From positions 372,001-436,000 of the forward strand of contig VXBP01004478.1 of assembly GCA_013400115.1 (NCBI GenBank): 64,000 bases of DNA, read 5' to 3'. The notes under the pieces are model-generated. The model was not told the origin of the DNA, did no database searches, and saw only the letters and a program-made list of their open reading frames with translations. The stretch is from Rhinopomastus cyanomelas. Taxonomy: Eukaryota; Chordata; Aves; Bucerotiformes; Rhinopomastidae. Positions 25,765-38,667 of this stretch are shown one piece after another. Both the position numbers and the translations under genes were made by a program. The stretch's first letter is position 1, and each line of letters starts with the position of its first letter.

Positions 25765-26698
25765 ATCAATGGTGGCGTCGAAGGCCGTCAGCAACTTTGC
25801 CGATGACACCAAGCTATGTGTTGTGGTTGACAAGCTGGAGGGAAGGAGGCCTTCCAGAGGGAACTTGAAAGGATTGAGAATTAGGCCTGTGCAAACTGCA
25901 TGAGGTTCAACAAGTCTAAGTGCAATGTTCTATATCTGGACTGGGATAATCTCAGCAACCAGTACTTGCTGGGATGTGAACGTGAATGGACTGAGAATAG
26001 CCCCATGGAGAACGACTTGGGGGTGTTAGGAGACAAGAAGCTTGATATGAGCTGACAATATGTGAGTGCAGATCAGAAGGGCAACCATATCCTGGACTGC
26101 ATCAAAAGAATTGCCACCAGCAGGTCAAGGGAGATGATTCTCCCCCTCTGCTCTGCTCTTGTGAGACCTCACCTGTAGTACTGCATCCACTTCTGGAGTC
26201 CTGCATCTAGTTCTGGAGTCCCCAGTACAAGACATGGACTTGTTTGGGCAAGTCCAAATGAGGACCACAAGGCTAGAGCACCTATCCTGTGAAGACGGGC
26301 TGAGGGATTTGGGGCTATTAAGCCTGGAGAAGAGAAGGCTCAAGGGTGATGTTATTGCAAGGGGGTAGTGTCTATAGGAAAGGTACTGCAGCCTTGCAGT
26401 ACCTACAGGAAAGCAGGAGAGAATGTTTATGATGGACTCTAGTGATAGGGCAAGAGGGAATGGTTTCAAGCTAAAAAAAGAATAAATGTAAGTTAGACTG
26501 CAGGAAGAATTTCCTTATCATGAAGGTGGTGAGGCACTGGAACAGGTTGCCCAGGGAAGCTGCTGCTGAACCTTCCCTGGAAGTGTTCAAGGACAGGCTG
26601 GATGGGGCAACCTGATGTAGTAAGAGATGTCCCTGCCCATGGCAGAGGGATTTGAACTAGATGTCCCTTCCAACCTACTCCATTCTGTGATTCTACGA
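25765..26698 (+). mobile_element. CR1 LINE, about 0.93 kb, end of ORF2 to 3' end
   Basis: It starts in the ORF2 C-terminal region ('tttgccgatgacaccaagct') and runs through 'ggttcaacaagtctaagtgc', 'gagacctcacctgtagtact' and 'cactggaacaggttgcccag' to 'ccattctgtgattctacgag'. The reading frame is broken by substitutions and indels. It carries a 20-bp internal tandem duplication at 26181-26220. The antisense copy at 47955-49025 is the same type. Confidence 0.95.
26181..26220. repeat. 20-bp tandem duplication inside CR1
   Basis: 'ctgcatccacttctggagtc' is followed directly by 'ctgcatctagttctggagtc': two copies of a 20-bp unit differing at two or three positions. Intact CR1 has one copy here. Confidence 0.85.
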
Positions 26699-28744
26699 GC
26701 AATACCAACATAAAAATATCTGAATTTTAAAAGATAGTGTAAAATTTAATGAGAAATTCCATGAGATTGAGAGGTGGGAGAGAAAACCATAAAAAAACCA
26801 ACAAAAAAATTCCATTTAAAATAGTAATAAATAAATAGGCTATAAAAATAGCCAAATAAGATGTGCCTTTTTGTCCTGTATCAAAAATGCCAGAAACAGG
26901 TCTTAAATGCAATGGCAGTGGCTACATGCAGCTAGAACGGACAATTTATGGGCCATCACTCAAATTTACCCTGTTGTTATTCAGATACTGATGCTCATAC
27001 AGATGCTGATGATTTTAACCATCAAAAGAGTGAACACAGTGAGTCTGAGGTACAGCAAAAAAAAATCATTAAATAACAACATGTCTAAAACATGTTTATT
27101 TGTAGAAAAGCTGCACTAAATATTTGAAATTTTTCTCTTAAAACAAGATATTAATTACGTACTATTTTAAGGCTTTTTCCCCCCCCTATCAATAGATCTC
27201 AAATAATTCTATTAGCAAAAACAAACCAGATCTTTTGTGGTCTGTAGTTTGTTTTCTTGGGTTATTTATGGGTTTGGATTTATTTCATGGAGAACGAAAG
27301 AAAAACACAGAAGTAAAATGTCTTGTTGATGCTTGGGCTGCCATCACATTATCATAGTATCAAATAACTAAAAATACAGCATTTGTAGTGAATATGGTTA
27401 AAGATCCTTTCTTCTGCTAGGGTTTTTCTGTATCTAACTATTCAGAACAAGAAGAGAATGACCTTGTAAAATGTAATGATAGTGATTACCCATGTAATGG
27501 TTGTAACATGCAAATATACAGCAGCCATGTAAAGGAATAGAAATCAGGCAGCAACTTCACAGTGCTTAAGGGCTTCATATTTTACAGCACCAGCATTAAT
27601 GGAAAAGTTAATGTAGCATTGAATAACAGTTAGTTGCTCAGCTGCTGCTACTGCTGCAGAACATTTAGATCATGGAAATAACACGCCATGTTTTCACTTC
27701 TATCGCTTTCTTGACCCACAGAAAAACAACTCTCACTCACTCCCAAAAACACATGCAAAATATTCCTGCATCACTCAGTTACTTCAGAAATATGAATCAA
27801 TGTATATAATTCATAAATAGAAAAAATTCACTTCAGTGCTGAAGAAAAATCTCAAAAACCACCTCTGACACTTACCTCACACTACAGTACAAACGTATGC
27901 ATGAGCACAATCACTAAATCCATTTTACAGTACTTATATCTCTTAGTTCCTGACCTCAGTACATAAGATATCCAGATAAATTAGTCTAAAATCCCTTGTT
28001 TTACATCCACAAGAAACTAAAATCTATGGAGCACCTGCAGTACAGTGCCATTTAAAAACTTCTCATTGATCCAAGTATACAGGAAAGTTTTGGAAAGTAG
28101 GCAACAACTTGATACTGTAAATAGAGGCACATAATTGGCTTTAAATTAAAGTTCACTGCAGTGTTTAGGGAGAAATCTGAGGAAGGGGCCACAGACCCTT
28201 CAACTATAAATCCTGTTAACTATGTTCCCCTGTCATTATTGCTGGCTGGTTTGGAAAAAAAAAAGGAAAAAGAAGAGGAAATTGGTACAAGCAAATGTTA
28301 GAATACATCAGAAACCCTTCCTTCCTTCATAAATTCACGTAATGACCCCAAGAGTTTTGTTCTTTCTTGATGCAATTTTTAAAACGTGAGGGCATTTCAG
28401 AGTTTAGAATTTTCATTAAGGAAATTAGTCCTTCCTGGAATTGCTCAAAATTATTTCAGATCATAAAGGACTTCAGACTTTTAATGTTTCTGCACTGTTA
28501 ATATTCTGGTGTTGGACTAGTAAAACTTTCTGGTTTTGCTGCTAATTGGTCATGTTTTTTTACCAGGAGACAAAGTGAAGAGTGGAAAGCATAGGTACAG
28601 GAAAGGGAGAACATTTACTCCTTTCTATTCTACTCTCAAAATAATCAAAACCAGTCCTCCTGATTTGAGATTCAGGCAGCTCAAGAAGTAATATAAATGT
28701 TTGATTCATACTTCACAGTTTCACTGCTGCTGTGAATCATCGTC
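26699..28744. other. NBEA intron, no recognisable element
   Basis: This AT-rich intron has a short C-run at about 27179-27186 and no assignable repeat or exon. Confidence 0.45.
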
Positions 28745-28805
28745 AGGTTAATGGTTTCACTTGATGATCTTAAAGGTTTTTCCAACCTAAATGATTCTAT
28801 GATTG
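28745..28805 (+). mobile_element. CR1 3' tail remnant
   Basis: 'cacttgatgatcttaaaggt' followed by 'ccaacctaaatgattctatg' is the CR1 3' terminus with one ATTCTATGAT unit. Only about 60 bp survive. Confidence 0.82.
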
Positions 28806-29523
28806 TGGCTTTTTTATTTTCACAGCAAATTTTTTTTGCTATGGGATGTTATGCCTTTTATTTCCTTGTAAAGGGAATACCATAGCCAGAAACCAGTATG
28901 ATTCTGCAATACACATCTGAAGAATGGATGTACCTGACCTCTGCTGGATGTCTATTCAGAAAGAAACAACCTTTATAATGTCAGGGAAAAGAATATATTT
29001 ATCACCAAACAAGAGCAGCAACACACACAATGACATTAGCCAAATAATGAGTCAGAAACTAAACCTGTATCTGATGCAATAAAGGTCCATTTACACAAAT
29101 GGAAAAACATAATTTCTATGTAAAAAGCAATTTCAAAGTTTTTAAAGACAGTTGGTAATATTTCTTTAACACTACTGAATTGAACATAAATTCCAGTCTA
29201 ATTTTTATACTAATTTTAAGACTTTGTGTTTCTTCCATCAGGCCTCAAGCACCTTCTATAACACCATCTTTGTTAAAATTTAATATACAGTGCAGTTTTC
29301 ATTGAGGCCATTATCAAGGAAATTGTCTATTCCCACTGTTTCCAATCACTTTTTACAGTTTTAATTTCAAGACTCTTAAAAATGGAAAGTAACGTGAACC
29401 TGGGGAGCAATTTAACAATTTGTCTAGCTGGGTCCCATAAGCATATACAAACCCAGAAATTTTCATTAACTCTTCATGATGATTTCAAGTGGAAAGATTA
29501 TTCAGAAAGAAACTACCCTTCTG
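28806..29523. other. NBEA intron, no recognisable element
   Basis: Intronic sequence between two CR1 3' tails. Nothing was recognised. Confidence 0.45.
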
Positions 29524-29636
29524 CCCCCAGAAGGCCAGGTTGGATGGGGTTTGAGCAACACTGGTGGGAGGTGTCTCTGCCCATGGCAGGGAGCTTGGAA
29601 CTAGATGATCTTCCAACCTAAATCATTCCATGATTT
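29524..29636 (+). mobile_element. CR1 LINE 3' fragment, sense
   Basis: 'aaggccaggttggatggggt', 'gtgtctctgcccatggcagg' and 'acctaaatcattccatgatt' mark the last 110 bp of a CR1. Confidence 0.92.
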
Positions 29637-31638
29637 TCCTTATCCAGCATTCCCTAGCATTTATCTTGATCATGTGGGCTGGGTTTTTATTCTCTCTCAT
29701 GCTTCTCAGTGGTATTTAACTGGAATCAAATTCGAAAGGAGAGCAGATTCCATTTTGTTCTAATGGATACATGAAACACCCTGCTCCAGCTCCTAGTGGC
29801 TCTTCTTTCCTGACAAGTTTCACTCACTTTCATAGCTCTTTTCCTGAACAGTAGAGTATGGAACTCTACCACTTAAATTATCTGAAGTTCACTAAATAAA
29901 TTTCCTCTACTACTACACTGTTATCAACTGTGAAAATGTCACTTTTCATTCAAGACAAAGAGGTTGGGGTACTGTTCAGTGTAAAAGACTATGTATCTGA
30001 AAATAAGGTATTGTTGGCTAATAGAAATTGGAAACTTGAATGTCTAGTCATTAAAAAGACTTAAAATGATTTTTTTTTAATAATATAAAATACCAAAACA
30101 AGATTTCCACTCACCGTGAGGCAAATATGTTTTACTTTCCTTCATGCTTTTACATACCACAAGGCATATTACACATAAAAATTAAGGCACTCCTTTGGCA
30201 AGGTATCCCAAAGGCTTCAGCAGTACTTCTAAATCAGGCTTAAGATACGTCAGATTTAGCTTTAAGTACGTTTTTATCACCTCTTGCCATTAGTGCAAAC
30301 ATACCTTCCATTAAATCATCAGTAGGTATTTCTTACATGATTTTTCCTAGATTCAGATTGTGACTGGAACAAAACCAAAAAGCATTCCTACCCAACATAA
30401 TTTCCTATCAGGAGAGAAAAGATAATGGAAATCTGAAAAGTAAATACAGGAATTTTAAGGGTAGTCTATTTGCACTCTGTATACAGACTATTTATTAAAT
30501 CAAATGGTTAGCATTCTCAATTGGAACAGCAGAAGTGCATGTGGCTAATGCATTTTTTTGTGGATTTTCTAAAAATCTAGACCACTGGAGAGTTTGCTAC
30601 ATTATCTATGATTCTATGATTATTTGCTTCCAGAATGGTTCAGCCTCTTAAATGTTTAAGAAATACTTAGTGCATAACACACTATATTTCTGAAGCTGAA
30701 ACAGTCTTTGGACTCTGATGTTCATCTATTTATTGAACTACCCGCAGGGAGCTTTACGGGCATACGATCATGTCAAGGTCACAGGATTAAGTGAGTAATG
30801 ATGACAGTAAACAAGCTTTTTCTGTATATTCTAAAGGGTCTTACTGAGTTACTTAAAATGCCATAAACATAAATAATCTCTTATCTCTACAACACAGCCA
30901 TGACAGATCACTTCACTCTTGAGCAACAGAGCTTTACAATCTATCAGCCAGCCTACGTTATTGACAACAGATATCAATATACTGGGGAGTACAAATATTG
31001 GGAGAACCTTGCAACCTCTCATCGTCAGGTATTTTCTGTCTGCAAGTGTACAAGAAACCTACATACATGTTGAACCTCTATGTGAACAGATATACCTGCT
31101 GAAAAAACAGAGCTTGCAGGCTAAGAAAAAGCAAGTTATATAAAACCTAAGTGCTGTAGTAAAAAAAAATACTAAGTCTGTGCAAACCATGTAAAAACAG
31201 ATAGCAAGAGTAAACCTACACAGTACTTTCAATATCAGCTCGAACGATTTAACTATTCTTTGGGACTATATGGTGCATTGCCTGTTTTATAAATGAGGAA
31301 AGCAGCACAACCAAATAAAGTGACCTCCTTGAAGTCATGTGAATTCTCTGACAAAGATAGTGTCCTTGAATCAGTCAAAACAAACCTGTGTAAAATTTGT
31401 CACTCTTAAAAAAAACCCAACAACAAAATCCCCACAAAATCTCCAGAGGTGATGAATACAAGAGGTTGCTTGCAGTCTGCTGAGAATAGTTTTTAAAACT
31501 CGGTGTGAATTGTGTCACAATGATCTTCACAGTTTAATATCTGTGAATGTTCTAACAACATGCATACATACCAAAATGAAGGGCTTCTCCTGCTAAGATA
31601 TATTTGCAAAGAAAGAAATGTGTGTTTGCTTGACTATG
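29637..31638. other. NBEA intron, no recognisable element
   Basis: About 2 kb of intron. A possible vestige of a CR1 tail ('tctatgattctatgatt' near 30608-30624) is too short to call. No exon was identified. Confidence 0.45.
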
Positions 31639-32213
31639 ATGTGGTGACCGACCCATTTAGTCATGATGAAGGAAGGGCTATGGATGTTGTCCACCTGGAC
31701 TTCAGTAAAGCCTTTGACTGCTTCCCACAGACTTGTCCTAGAGAAACTGGCTGCTCATGGCTTAGATGGGTGTACGTTTTGCTGGATGGCTGAGCCTGAG
31801 GAGTGGTGGTAAATGAAGATAAATCTAAGTTAGTGCCTAGTTACAGGTGGTGTCTCCCAGGGCTCAGTACTGGGTCCTGTTCTCTTTATCAATTATCTGG
31901 ATGTGGGGATCAAGTGGGCCCTCAGTAAGATTGCAGGTGACATGAAGTTAGGTGAGTGTGTCGATCTGTTTGAGAGTAGGAAGAGTCTGCAAGGTGATCT
32001 GGACAGACTGAACTGATGTTGTCTGAAGTTCAACAAGGCCAAGTGCTGGGTACTGCATGGAAGACCATAGACATGGGGATTATTTGTTCAAAAACTGCAT
32101 GTTTTTCAGACTCTTCTGACCTATAGGGTTTGTTCCTTGCTGTCTTTTCTTACATTGGAACTAGATGACCTTTGAAGATATCTTCCAACCCAAAGCATTC
32201 TATGATTCTATAT
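31639..32213 (+). mobile_element. CR1 LINE with RT fragment and internal gap
   Basis: The 5' part (31639 to about 32062) encodes broken pieces of the CR1 reverse transcriptase. 'DVVHLDFSKAFDCF' is visible in one frame and the 'ctcccagggctcagtactgg' (PQGS) block follows in another, so the frame is lost. The 3' tail resumes at about 32150 ('ttggaactagatgacctttg') and ends in 'cattctatgattctatatga'. About 90 bp between them do not look like CR1, and roughly 0.6 kb of expected CR1 sequence is missing. Confidence 0.88.
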
Positions 32214-32998
32214 GAGCAAGATGATAAATCCATTGCTGTATTGTACAAGTATTAGTAAAGGATATGGCAGAAAAATTGAGACTCATGTGAGAAGAGTTTA
32301 TCTGCCTAATGAGAAATTCTTTCCTCATGGTTTCTACTGAGTTTCTACCTCTATCTAAATTTGAGGCAGGGAAAGAAGAACCATGCATTCCAGGAACATT
32401 GTTAGTCCAGTCTGCTGATACCTACTGCAGAAGCTGTTTCCACTGCAGGAGCTAAGAGGAAACATGACGAATGACAGATGGACTTTGAAGCCCTAATGAG
32501 ATGTGGAAGCCTCAAAATTGAGACTGACTGAATCTGAGATTTCCCAGCAAATCCTGACTTGAAGATTCAAGGAGTCTGAGTGAGTATTAGACAGATATAG
32601 AACTGTCTACTTTGTCCTATTTTTTCTTTCTTAAGCACTGACTTACAGATGGAGATAGATTTACTGCTGATCTGAAGCTTTACGGCTGTTCTTGACTGGT
32701 ATCCTGAAAGCTGGGGAGTGGCATGTGCACATACTAGTTATATGGTTAGACTTATGAAGAACCAGAAGTCCCATTCAATTTCTTAAGGCTGGCCTTTGTT
32801 CTAATATTTGTATACTTTAAAATTCCCTTGTTACTGCTATAATGAACATATATATAGGGAAGTGATTGTTTGCAATTTGGATTTGCATTCTGATTGCTGC
32901 TTCAGTTAAGGACTCTATTGGCATCTAAGGGTCTGTTTTTAATAAAGCTTAAACCAAACCAACATGGGCAAAGCTTTCCTCTCTGTGTTTGCCATGAA
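32214..32998. other. NBEA intron, no recognisable element
   Basis: Intronic sequence with no recognised repeat or exon. The first 400 bp are less AT-rich than average. Confidence 0.4.
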
Positions 32999-33490
32999 GC
33001 ACCCTCAGCAAGTTTGCCAATGACAAGCTGTGTGGTGTGGTTGACAATCTGAAGGGAAGGGACTAGGTTTGGAGAAGGGGTACGAACCTCTCCTATGAAG
33101 ACAGGCTGAGGGATTTGGGATGCTGTTCAGCCTGGAGAAGAGAAGGCTCGAGGGTGACCTTATAGAAGTCTTCCAGTATCTAATGGGGGTCTTCAGGAAA
33201 GACAGAAGGGATTTTTCACAAGGGACTCTAGGACGAGGAGGAAAGGCTACAAGCTAAGGGAGGACAGATTTACGTTAGAACTTAGGAAGAAGTTCCTCAC
33301 TACGAGGGTTGTGAAGCACAGGAACAGGTTTCCCAATGGGGTTGTGGATGCCCCCTCCTTGGGGGCAGGTTCAAGGCCAGGTTGGACAAGGCTCTGGGCA
33401 ACCAGGATCTAATGGGAGGTGTCCCTGCCCATGGCAGGGGGGTTGGATTTCTTATGTCCTTTCCAATCTAAATCATTCTATGATTCTTTG
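32999..33490 (+). mobile_element. CR1 LINE, internally deleted
   Basis: It begins with ORF2-like 'cagcaagtttgccaatgaca', then jumps at about 33065 to the later 'tctcctatgaagacaggctg' block. It continues to the 3' end 'aaatcattctatgattcttt'. Compared with the copy at 25765-26698, several hundred bp are missing internally. Confidence 0.92.
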
Positions 33491-35944
33491 AAAAGGGGAA
33501 AACCAAATTATGCAGAAACAAAGAACATATTGAAGAGAAGTCAAAAAAACCAAAGACAAAAATTGATCTTAATGCAGAAGTAATAACATGAAGGAAAATG
33601 CAAATGTTTTTCTTCTTTAATATGAAGTACAACTGCACTTCCTAGAAATAAACAAGTTTTCCCATGGAAGTGAATAAGCCTTCCCTGAGTACCACATATT
33701 TCCCAGCACTGGATAATGCTAACTCCTTCAAAATAAATTATTTTCTTCTGAAGTTTCAGCTGTGGGAAAAACCACAATGAACATCACAGTTCAGAACAAC
33801 TGAGTAATCTTGCACAAATACAGAACTGAATAAACTTCACCTAAGCAAACTGTGCACTCTCAAATAACCCGTATCTTGTTACACAATACTACTTTCTTGG
33901 TAGGTGTATCCATGCTGCAAATTGCATCCTACACTCAATTTACTACTGTTAGAAAAGGGTAATATAGTGGTTCCAGAGCAGCAGGAGAAGCACAAAGTGG
34001 AAAGCGTAGTAACACAGGAATGAAAGGGATCGACACAGGAAAAGACTACAATAGAATAATGCTGACACATTTGTTGCTCTCAAGGTATCTTAGTGCAGTT
34101 AAGTAAAAACAACAGAAAACAGAGAAGTACTTCCTCAATGTTTGGTTGTGATGAAACAATCTCAGAAGTAAATATTTGGAATTTGTAACCTAATGTAAGC
34201 TAAGAAATGAGCTGAAAACTGTGTTGTTCCATAGAACAATCTGGAAGGGTATAATCTGCAAAGAAAATGTATTTGGCCAATTGCAAAAGCACTGAAAAAT
34301 CATAGTTCTTACAAAGTGTGTGGAAAAATGCAGAATCTTAACAGGGTCTCTTACAATGGGCATGTCAAACACACTTCTGGATCCAGTAGACAGGATCTGG
34401 TCCTACATCAGTTCCACTGTTCTAAAGGTCCCATTGTAATTCCTGTCTGGCGGTTAAAATGAGACAGAAATGAGTAGACAGAATAGCTAAACCAGATGAA
34501 GCTGATCTGCAGCCGAGACAGGATAGGTTCTGTATCTCTTTGAACTTCCTGACATCAGCTAGTATAGCAATGAAGTCAAAAGCATGCCAAAGGCTGGATG
34601 TAAAGGAAACTCATTGCTGAATTCCTGCATTCTGGTTTCCCTTTACTGCAAACTGGAAATATTTGGTTAAGAAGTGGCATCATCCCAGTAGCAATTTACT
34701 TAACTGCCAAGCCCCATGGGCTGAGAAAAGGAGGGCTTTCCTCTTTAGCCTATCCTCCCCTGGTTCCCAGTAGAACCCTGCAGAATCTCTGTGGAAACAC
34801 ATGCTGTAGTAAGAGGCAAAACTAGCTGTCTGGCAAGAAACTTTTAATTTCCAGCCTGTCTCCCTGGACGAATTTGGTCTTCACCATAGAATGAGTTTGA
34901 CAGCTCTGCCCTCCACCATGAAGGATTAATTTGTTATGGATGTCTAGTTTAGCCAAAGATGGATTTGAACAGAAAAAAGTCCTTGTATACTTGCTATTTG
35001 GTAAAGCTGCTTTAAAGTAGGTGGAACCTCCTTCAGCAAATCACAGAAAGCAAGAGAACAAAGACTCATTTTTAAATGTCATTTTTCTCAGTATAGTAAT
35101 CCTCCTGTGTATATCAAAACTGATCATGTAAAAATATCGATGACAAGTAGTTCATATTTAGATTCAGAACACACACTGGAATTCAGAACTCTTTGTATTG
35201 CCCTAGAACACTTAAACCTACAGAAAATGTAACACCGAGCTATATACACGGTGTTCCTGAATGCAAGGTTCTGGCAAGTTGAGGTATCTGATTAAAACAA
35301 GAGGCTGAAATAATACCCAAAATAAACATGGTAACAGGTTATGGCCAAAACAGAGGTGCAAATGTGTCTGATGAGCAAGTTGAACTGTGTGTACAGATGG
35401 GTTTCACTAGCTTTTTTTTTACTTGAAGGCTGGTATGTATGGAGAGAAGCAGATGGGGATGAAGAGAAGCACCATATGAAACTGTCAGAAAAGACAGAAG
35501 GAAGCGTATGTTGAGACATGAGGACTATAAACCTGAGGAAAGCTAAGGGTAAATGCTAACTTCAAGAAGCTTTGAACAGTAAGCTGTGAAACGCTGATTC
35601 TTCCCAAGTTCCAGGAAATAGGGTGCTGCACATTCACTCTGAGTAAGTGCAGTGCACCAAAGAAATAACCAGCTCATCAATTTCTCCTCTGAAATTAGAA
35701 TTCTGCTGAATTCTAATTTTGGTATACCACTGAGACTTAAATAAAGGAAAACCACTATGTTTAAGGTAAGCTATTAAGAAGACATCTAAAAGTGTCAAAT
35801 TGCCAAAAATGAGGGGAAAAAAAATGAGGAAAAAATAATTAGCTTGGTTTAAAGACATAACAAACTAATGAGACTTTTAAGAAGTCTATTATTCTTTGTC
35901 TGAGATATGTAGGAAAAAGTATGATGATTCAATGATTTCCTGCA
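33491..35944. other. NBEA intron with one hairpin
   Basis: About 2.45 kb of intron without recognised repeats. A perfect 12-bp inverted repeat lies at 35692-35719 and is listed separately. Confidence 0.45.
35692..35719. repeat. Perfect 12-bp inverted repeat, 4-nt loop
   Basis: 'aaattagaattc' and 'gaattctaattt' flank the loop 'tgct'. The stem is AT-rich, so it could be chance or a cruciform-prone site. Confidence 0.85.
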
Positions 35945-36050
35945 AGAATCACAGAATCATTAGGGATTGGAAGGGACCTCAAAAGATCATCAATTCTCTT
36001 GACACAGCAGAATCACCTAGACCAAGTCACACAGGAACACATCCAGAAGA
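35945..36050 (-). mobile_element. CR1 LINE 3' end, antisense
   Basis: 'gaatcacagaatcattaggg', 'attggaagggacctcaaaag' and 'ccaagtcacacaggaacaca' identify the last 105 bp of a CR1 in reverse orientation. A small deletion removes part of the usual 'tagtccaatccccctg' segment. Confidence 0.92.
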
Positions 36051-38314
36051 AATTGAGTAAAATAACGTTGCTTTTCCACTACAAGAGGTGAAAGGAAAAT
36101 ATTTGTAAAGGAGGGAAGAAGTTGATGTTAAGAAGTGATAAAACCAAAAGTTTTTTTGAAAATTGTTATTTACCATTTTTTAGATAGAAGGAGATGAAAG
36201 AGTAGAAAAGTTTTCAAACTAACTTAAACTATATGGATTGATTAAAGTATGGACAGAGATACACTGTACAATGTTACTGTGACTGTAGGCATTTATTCAG
36301 GTGTTGGAGCATTTGCATAAAATCAATTTCTTCTTCATAAATTAACAGTTAATTAAGAAGGCAATTGAAAAGCAAATCATAATTCTATTTATGTTTAGTT
36401 CAACTATCTCTATGTAACAATAATCTAATTTAGAACTGAAGTTTTTTATGGTATTTTGTTGACTCCTACTATTCTTTCTTGTTTCTTCATGAATATTAAA
36501 AGGAAGCTTATGATATTTAAAATTACTAATTTGTAAATATTATACAGTTTCACTCATCAGATCTCTCATTCTTCCTCTCAATGGTATCTGTATTTCTTAC
36601 TAGTTGCTGTGTTTCTTAAGGAACCAAGAGTGAAATTTTTGGGGCACCTACAGATTAAATGCAGTGAATGCTGGTGGTGGCTGCTTTCTGCAAAAACAAT
36701 ACATGCAGACACAAAAGCTGAAGAGGCTTACAAGCTCATTTGGTTGAACCATGAATACAAGGAAAAATTCTCTCTACAGCTGGGTCCTATTTCACAATGA
36801 GACCTCAATGATTTTTAACATGAGCATCTATATTAAAGAACCTAACAATTACCAGTAAATAAATAGCTAAAAATCATGTATGTGACAGCAAACTGAAGCT
36901 TCACACTCATTCACACACCCCACATCTCTCCCCCCACCCCAAATAGTTTCTCACCTATCTTGTCCATTTGGGATATCAAAAGGCATAGTTACTGCCCAAG
37001 TATATCATGTAGAAGTGACTGTATGTTTCTTCCCCTGCCCCCTCCCTAATTCACCATGTCAACAAATGGTCTCCAGCTCCCCAGGAAGACAGGATACCAG
37101 CAGTGTGCCTTCAGAACTGAGAACACTCTCCCCAACAGAGATGATGGAGTCACTACAGATGTCTGGAGTGTGGAACCTATTTTTTTTTTAATTCCAGTCA
37201 GGCTGTACCTTCTGGGGCACAGAGAAGCTTCAGTTTATAAAGACACTGCTAACACTGTAACTGCTTGTCAATAATTTTAAATGTAGACTTGAGGTCCGTT
37301 GTATCTCCCCAAAGGGAGGCTACAGTTTTAGAAGCCAACTCAATTTCTGTAACAACACGTATATTGCAGGAACTACCTAATTAATAACAGTATTTGTCTT
37401 CTGTGACTAAGCAGTTTAATGACAGCCTTCTCTACTTTCCGCACTTGAAGCCTTTTAGATCTGCCTGCTGAACCAGTGACCTTGACCCTTAACAAGGCTG
37501 GAAAGATCTCCCATAGGACCTGTTCCCTTACCTGCTGCCATCCTAAGCCTTTCCATTCACAGTCCACTAGATCTCATGACAGAAGGTGCATGAGTGTGGC
37601 AGACCACATAGCTGCCATGGCACACATTGTGCAGGCAATTTGCTTTCTGATCAGGGAACCCCACTTGGAGAGCTTGTGCTGTCACCGTGTCCCTGCTTCC
37701 CCAAGTTAACCAGCAGCCTGCAGCTAAAATACGTCCAGGCCAACAGGTGCACCTAACACATGGAAATGGGAAAGCAGCACTGCAAGTGATGGAGAAGCAG
37801 ACACACCGGGGAATTGGCATGACAGGAATAAAATGCTTAAAGTAAGAAATTTGATAGGTTTGTCACAGGTGTCAAGCTGCTTCATGGTCCATCAAAAGCT
37901 ATCATGGAATGAAGAGTAAAAAAGCTGCTACAAGTGGTTTGTTGCCTTTCAAGATGCCAAGAACAGTCCAGGAGGGGAAAGTTATCTAGCCAAAAAAGAG
38001 AGGGTCTTCTGAAAAGGTTAGTTACTAGGAACAGACTTAGGTCCAATACTGATAAGAGCCTCAAAATCTACTGGCACACTAACAGTAAAATTGCATTATA
38101 AACAAATACCTGTTATAATTTATTTAAAACATTATATTTGCACCCTATAAATGAGCTTTATCTGTGTATATTTAGCAAAGAGGACTTCTTGAGAGCTAGT
38201 TGAAAAGACTAATGAAGAAAATACATGCATTAATATTTCAGTTACAGAACCACTGCTTTTCTTAAACTTTGAAAGTGACATTTAAACCCCACCCATTTTA
38301 TGCTTGCAGCTTAC
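36051..38314. other. NBEA intron beside exon C, with a GC-richer patch
   Basis: It begins in transcript sense at the exon C donor (GTAAG, 38314-38310). The stretch at about 37440-37815 is clearly richer in G and C than its surroundings and has open frames on both strands, but no family or domain could be assigned. Confidence 0.45.
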
Positions 38315-38481
38315 CTGTGAGAAACAGCTCCCCAGGCACCATGTTTATTTGTCAGTATGTTGAGTATCTTCTGCTTCAGCTGGTTGGCTGTAACGTGGTC
38401 TCGATGCTTAGCAGCACTGATAAGATGATCACACATCTTCTCCTCCTCTCTTCTGTCCGCAGCATACTGAGCGCACTGTGA
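38315..38481 (-). CDS. NBEA: NBEA internal exon C
   Basis: This 167-nt internal exon of neurobeachin lies between an acceptor (AAACTAG, AG at 38483-38482) and a canonical GTAAG donor at 38314. It opens at a codon boundary, giving [20 protein letters not shown] and then a helical, charged stretch with [18 protein letters not shown] and [11 protein letters not shown]. The last two bases (AG) join the first base of exon D to make a serine codon. The predicted content is helical and lacks membrane segments, fitting the cytosolic linker with DUF1088 before the PH-BEACH domains. There is no frameshift or stop. The 30,981-bp intron that follows is the largest complete one in the window. The overlapping plus-strand open frame is a shadow. 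Confidence 0.95.
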
Positions 38482-38667
38482 CTAGTTTGTAAAAGATAGG
38501 CTGTTTAGAATTGCCTTAAAATGATTACTTACTAAAACTCTTGAAATATGCCAAGAGTTCATTAAAACACTTTGAAGAGGAGCAAGACACATCATTCAAT
38601 TGAAATCAGTCTACTAGTATTTATTATCCATGAAAAAGCACTCAGAACATGTAAAAACTGATGAATT
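38482..38667. other. NBEA intron, acceptor side of exon C
   Basis: Intronic flank between exon C and the CR1 copy. The polypyrimidine tract in minus sense is short, 'ctatcttttac' just before the acceptor. Confidence 0.6.

Noticed and set aside
30595..30625. Possible CR1 terminal tail 'tctatgattctatgatt'
   Set aside because: Too short to separate from a chance octamer repeat, and there is no CR1 body next to it.
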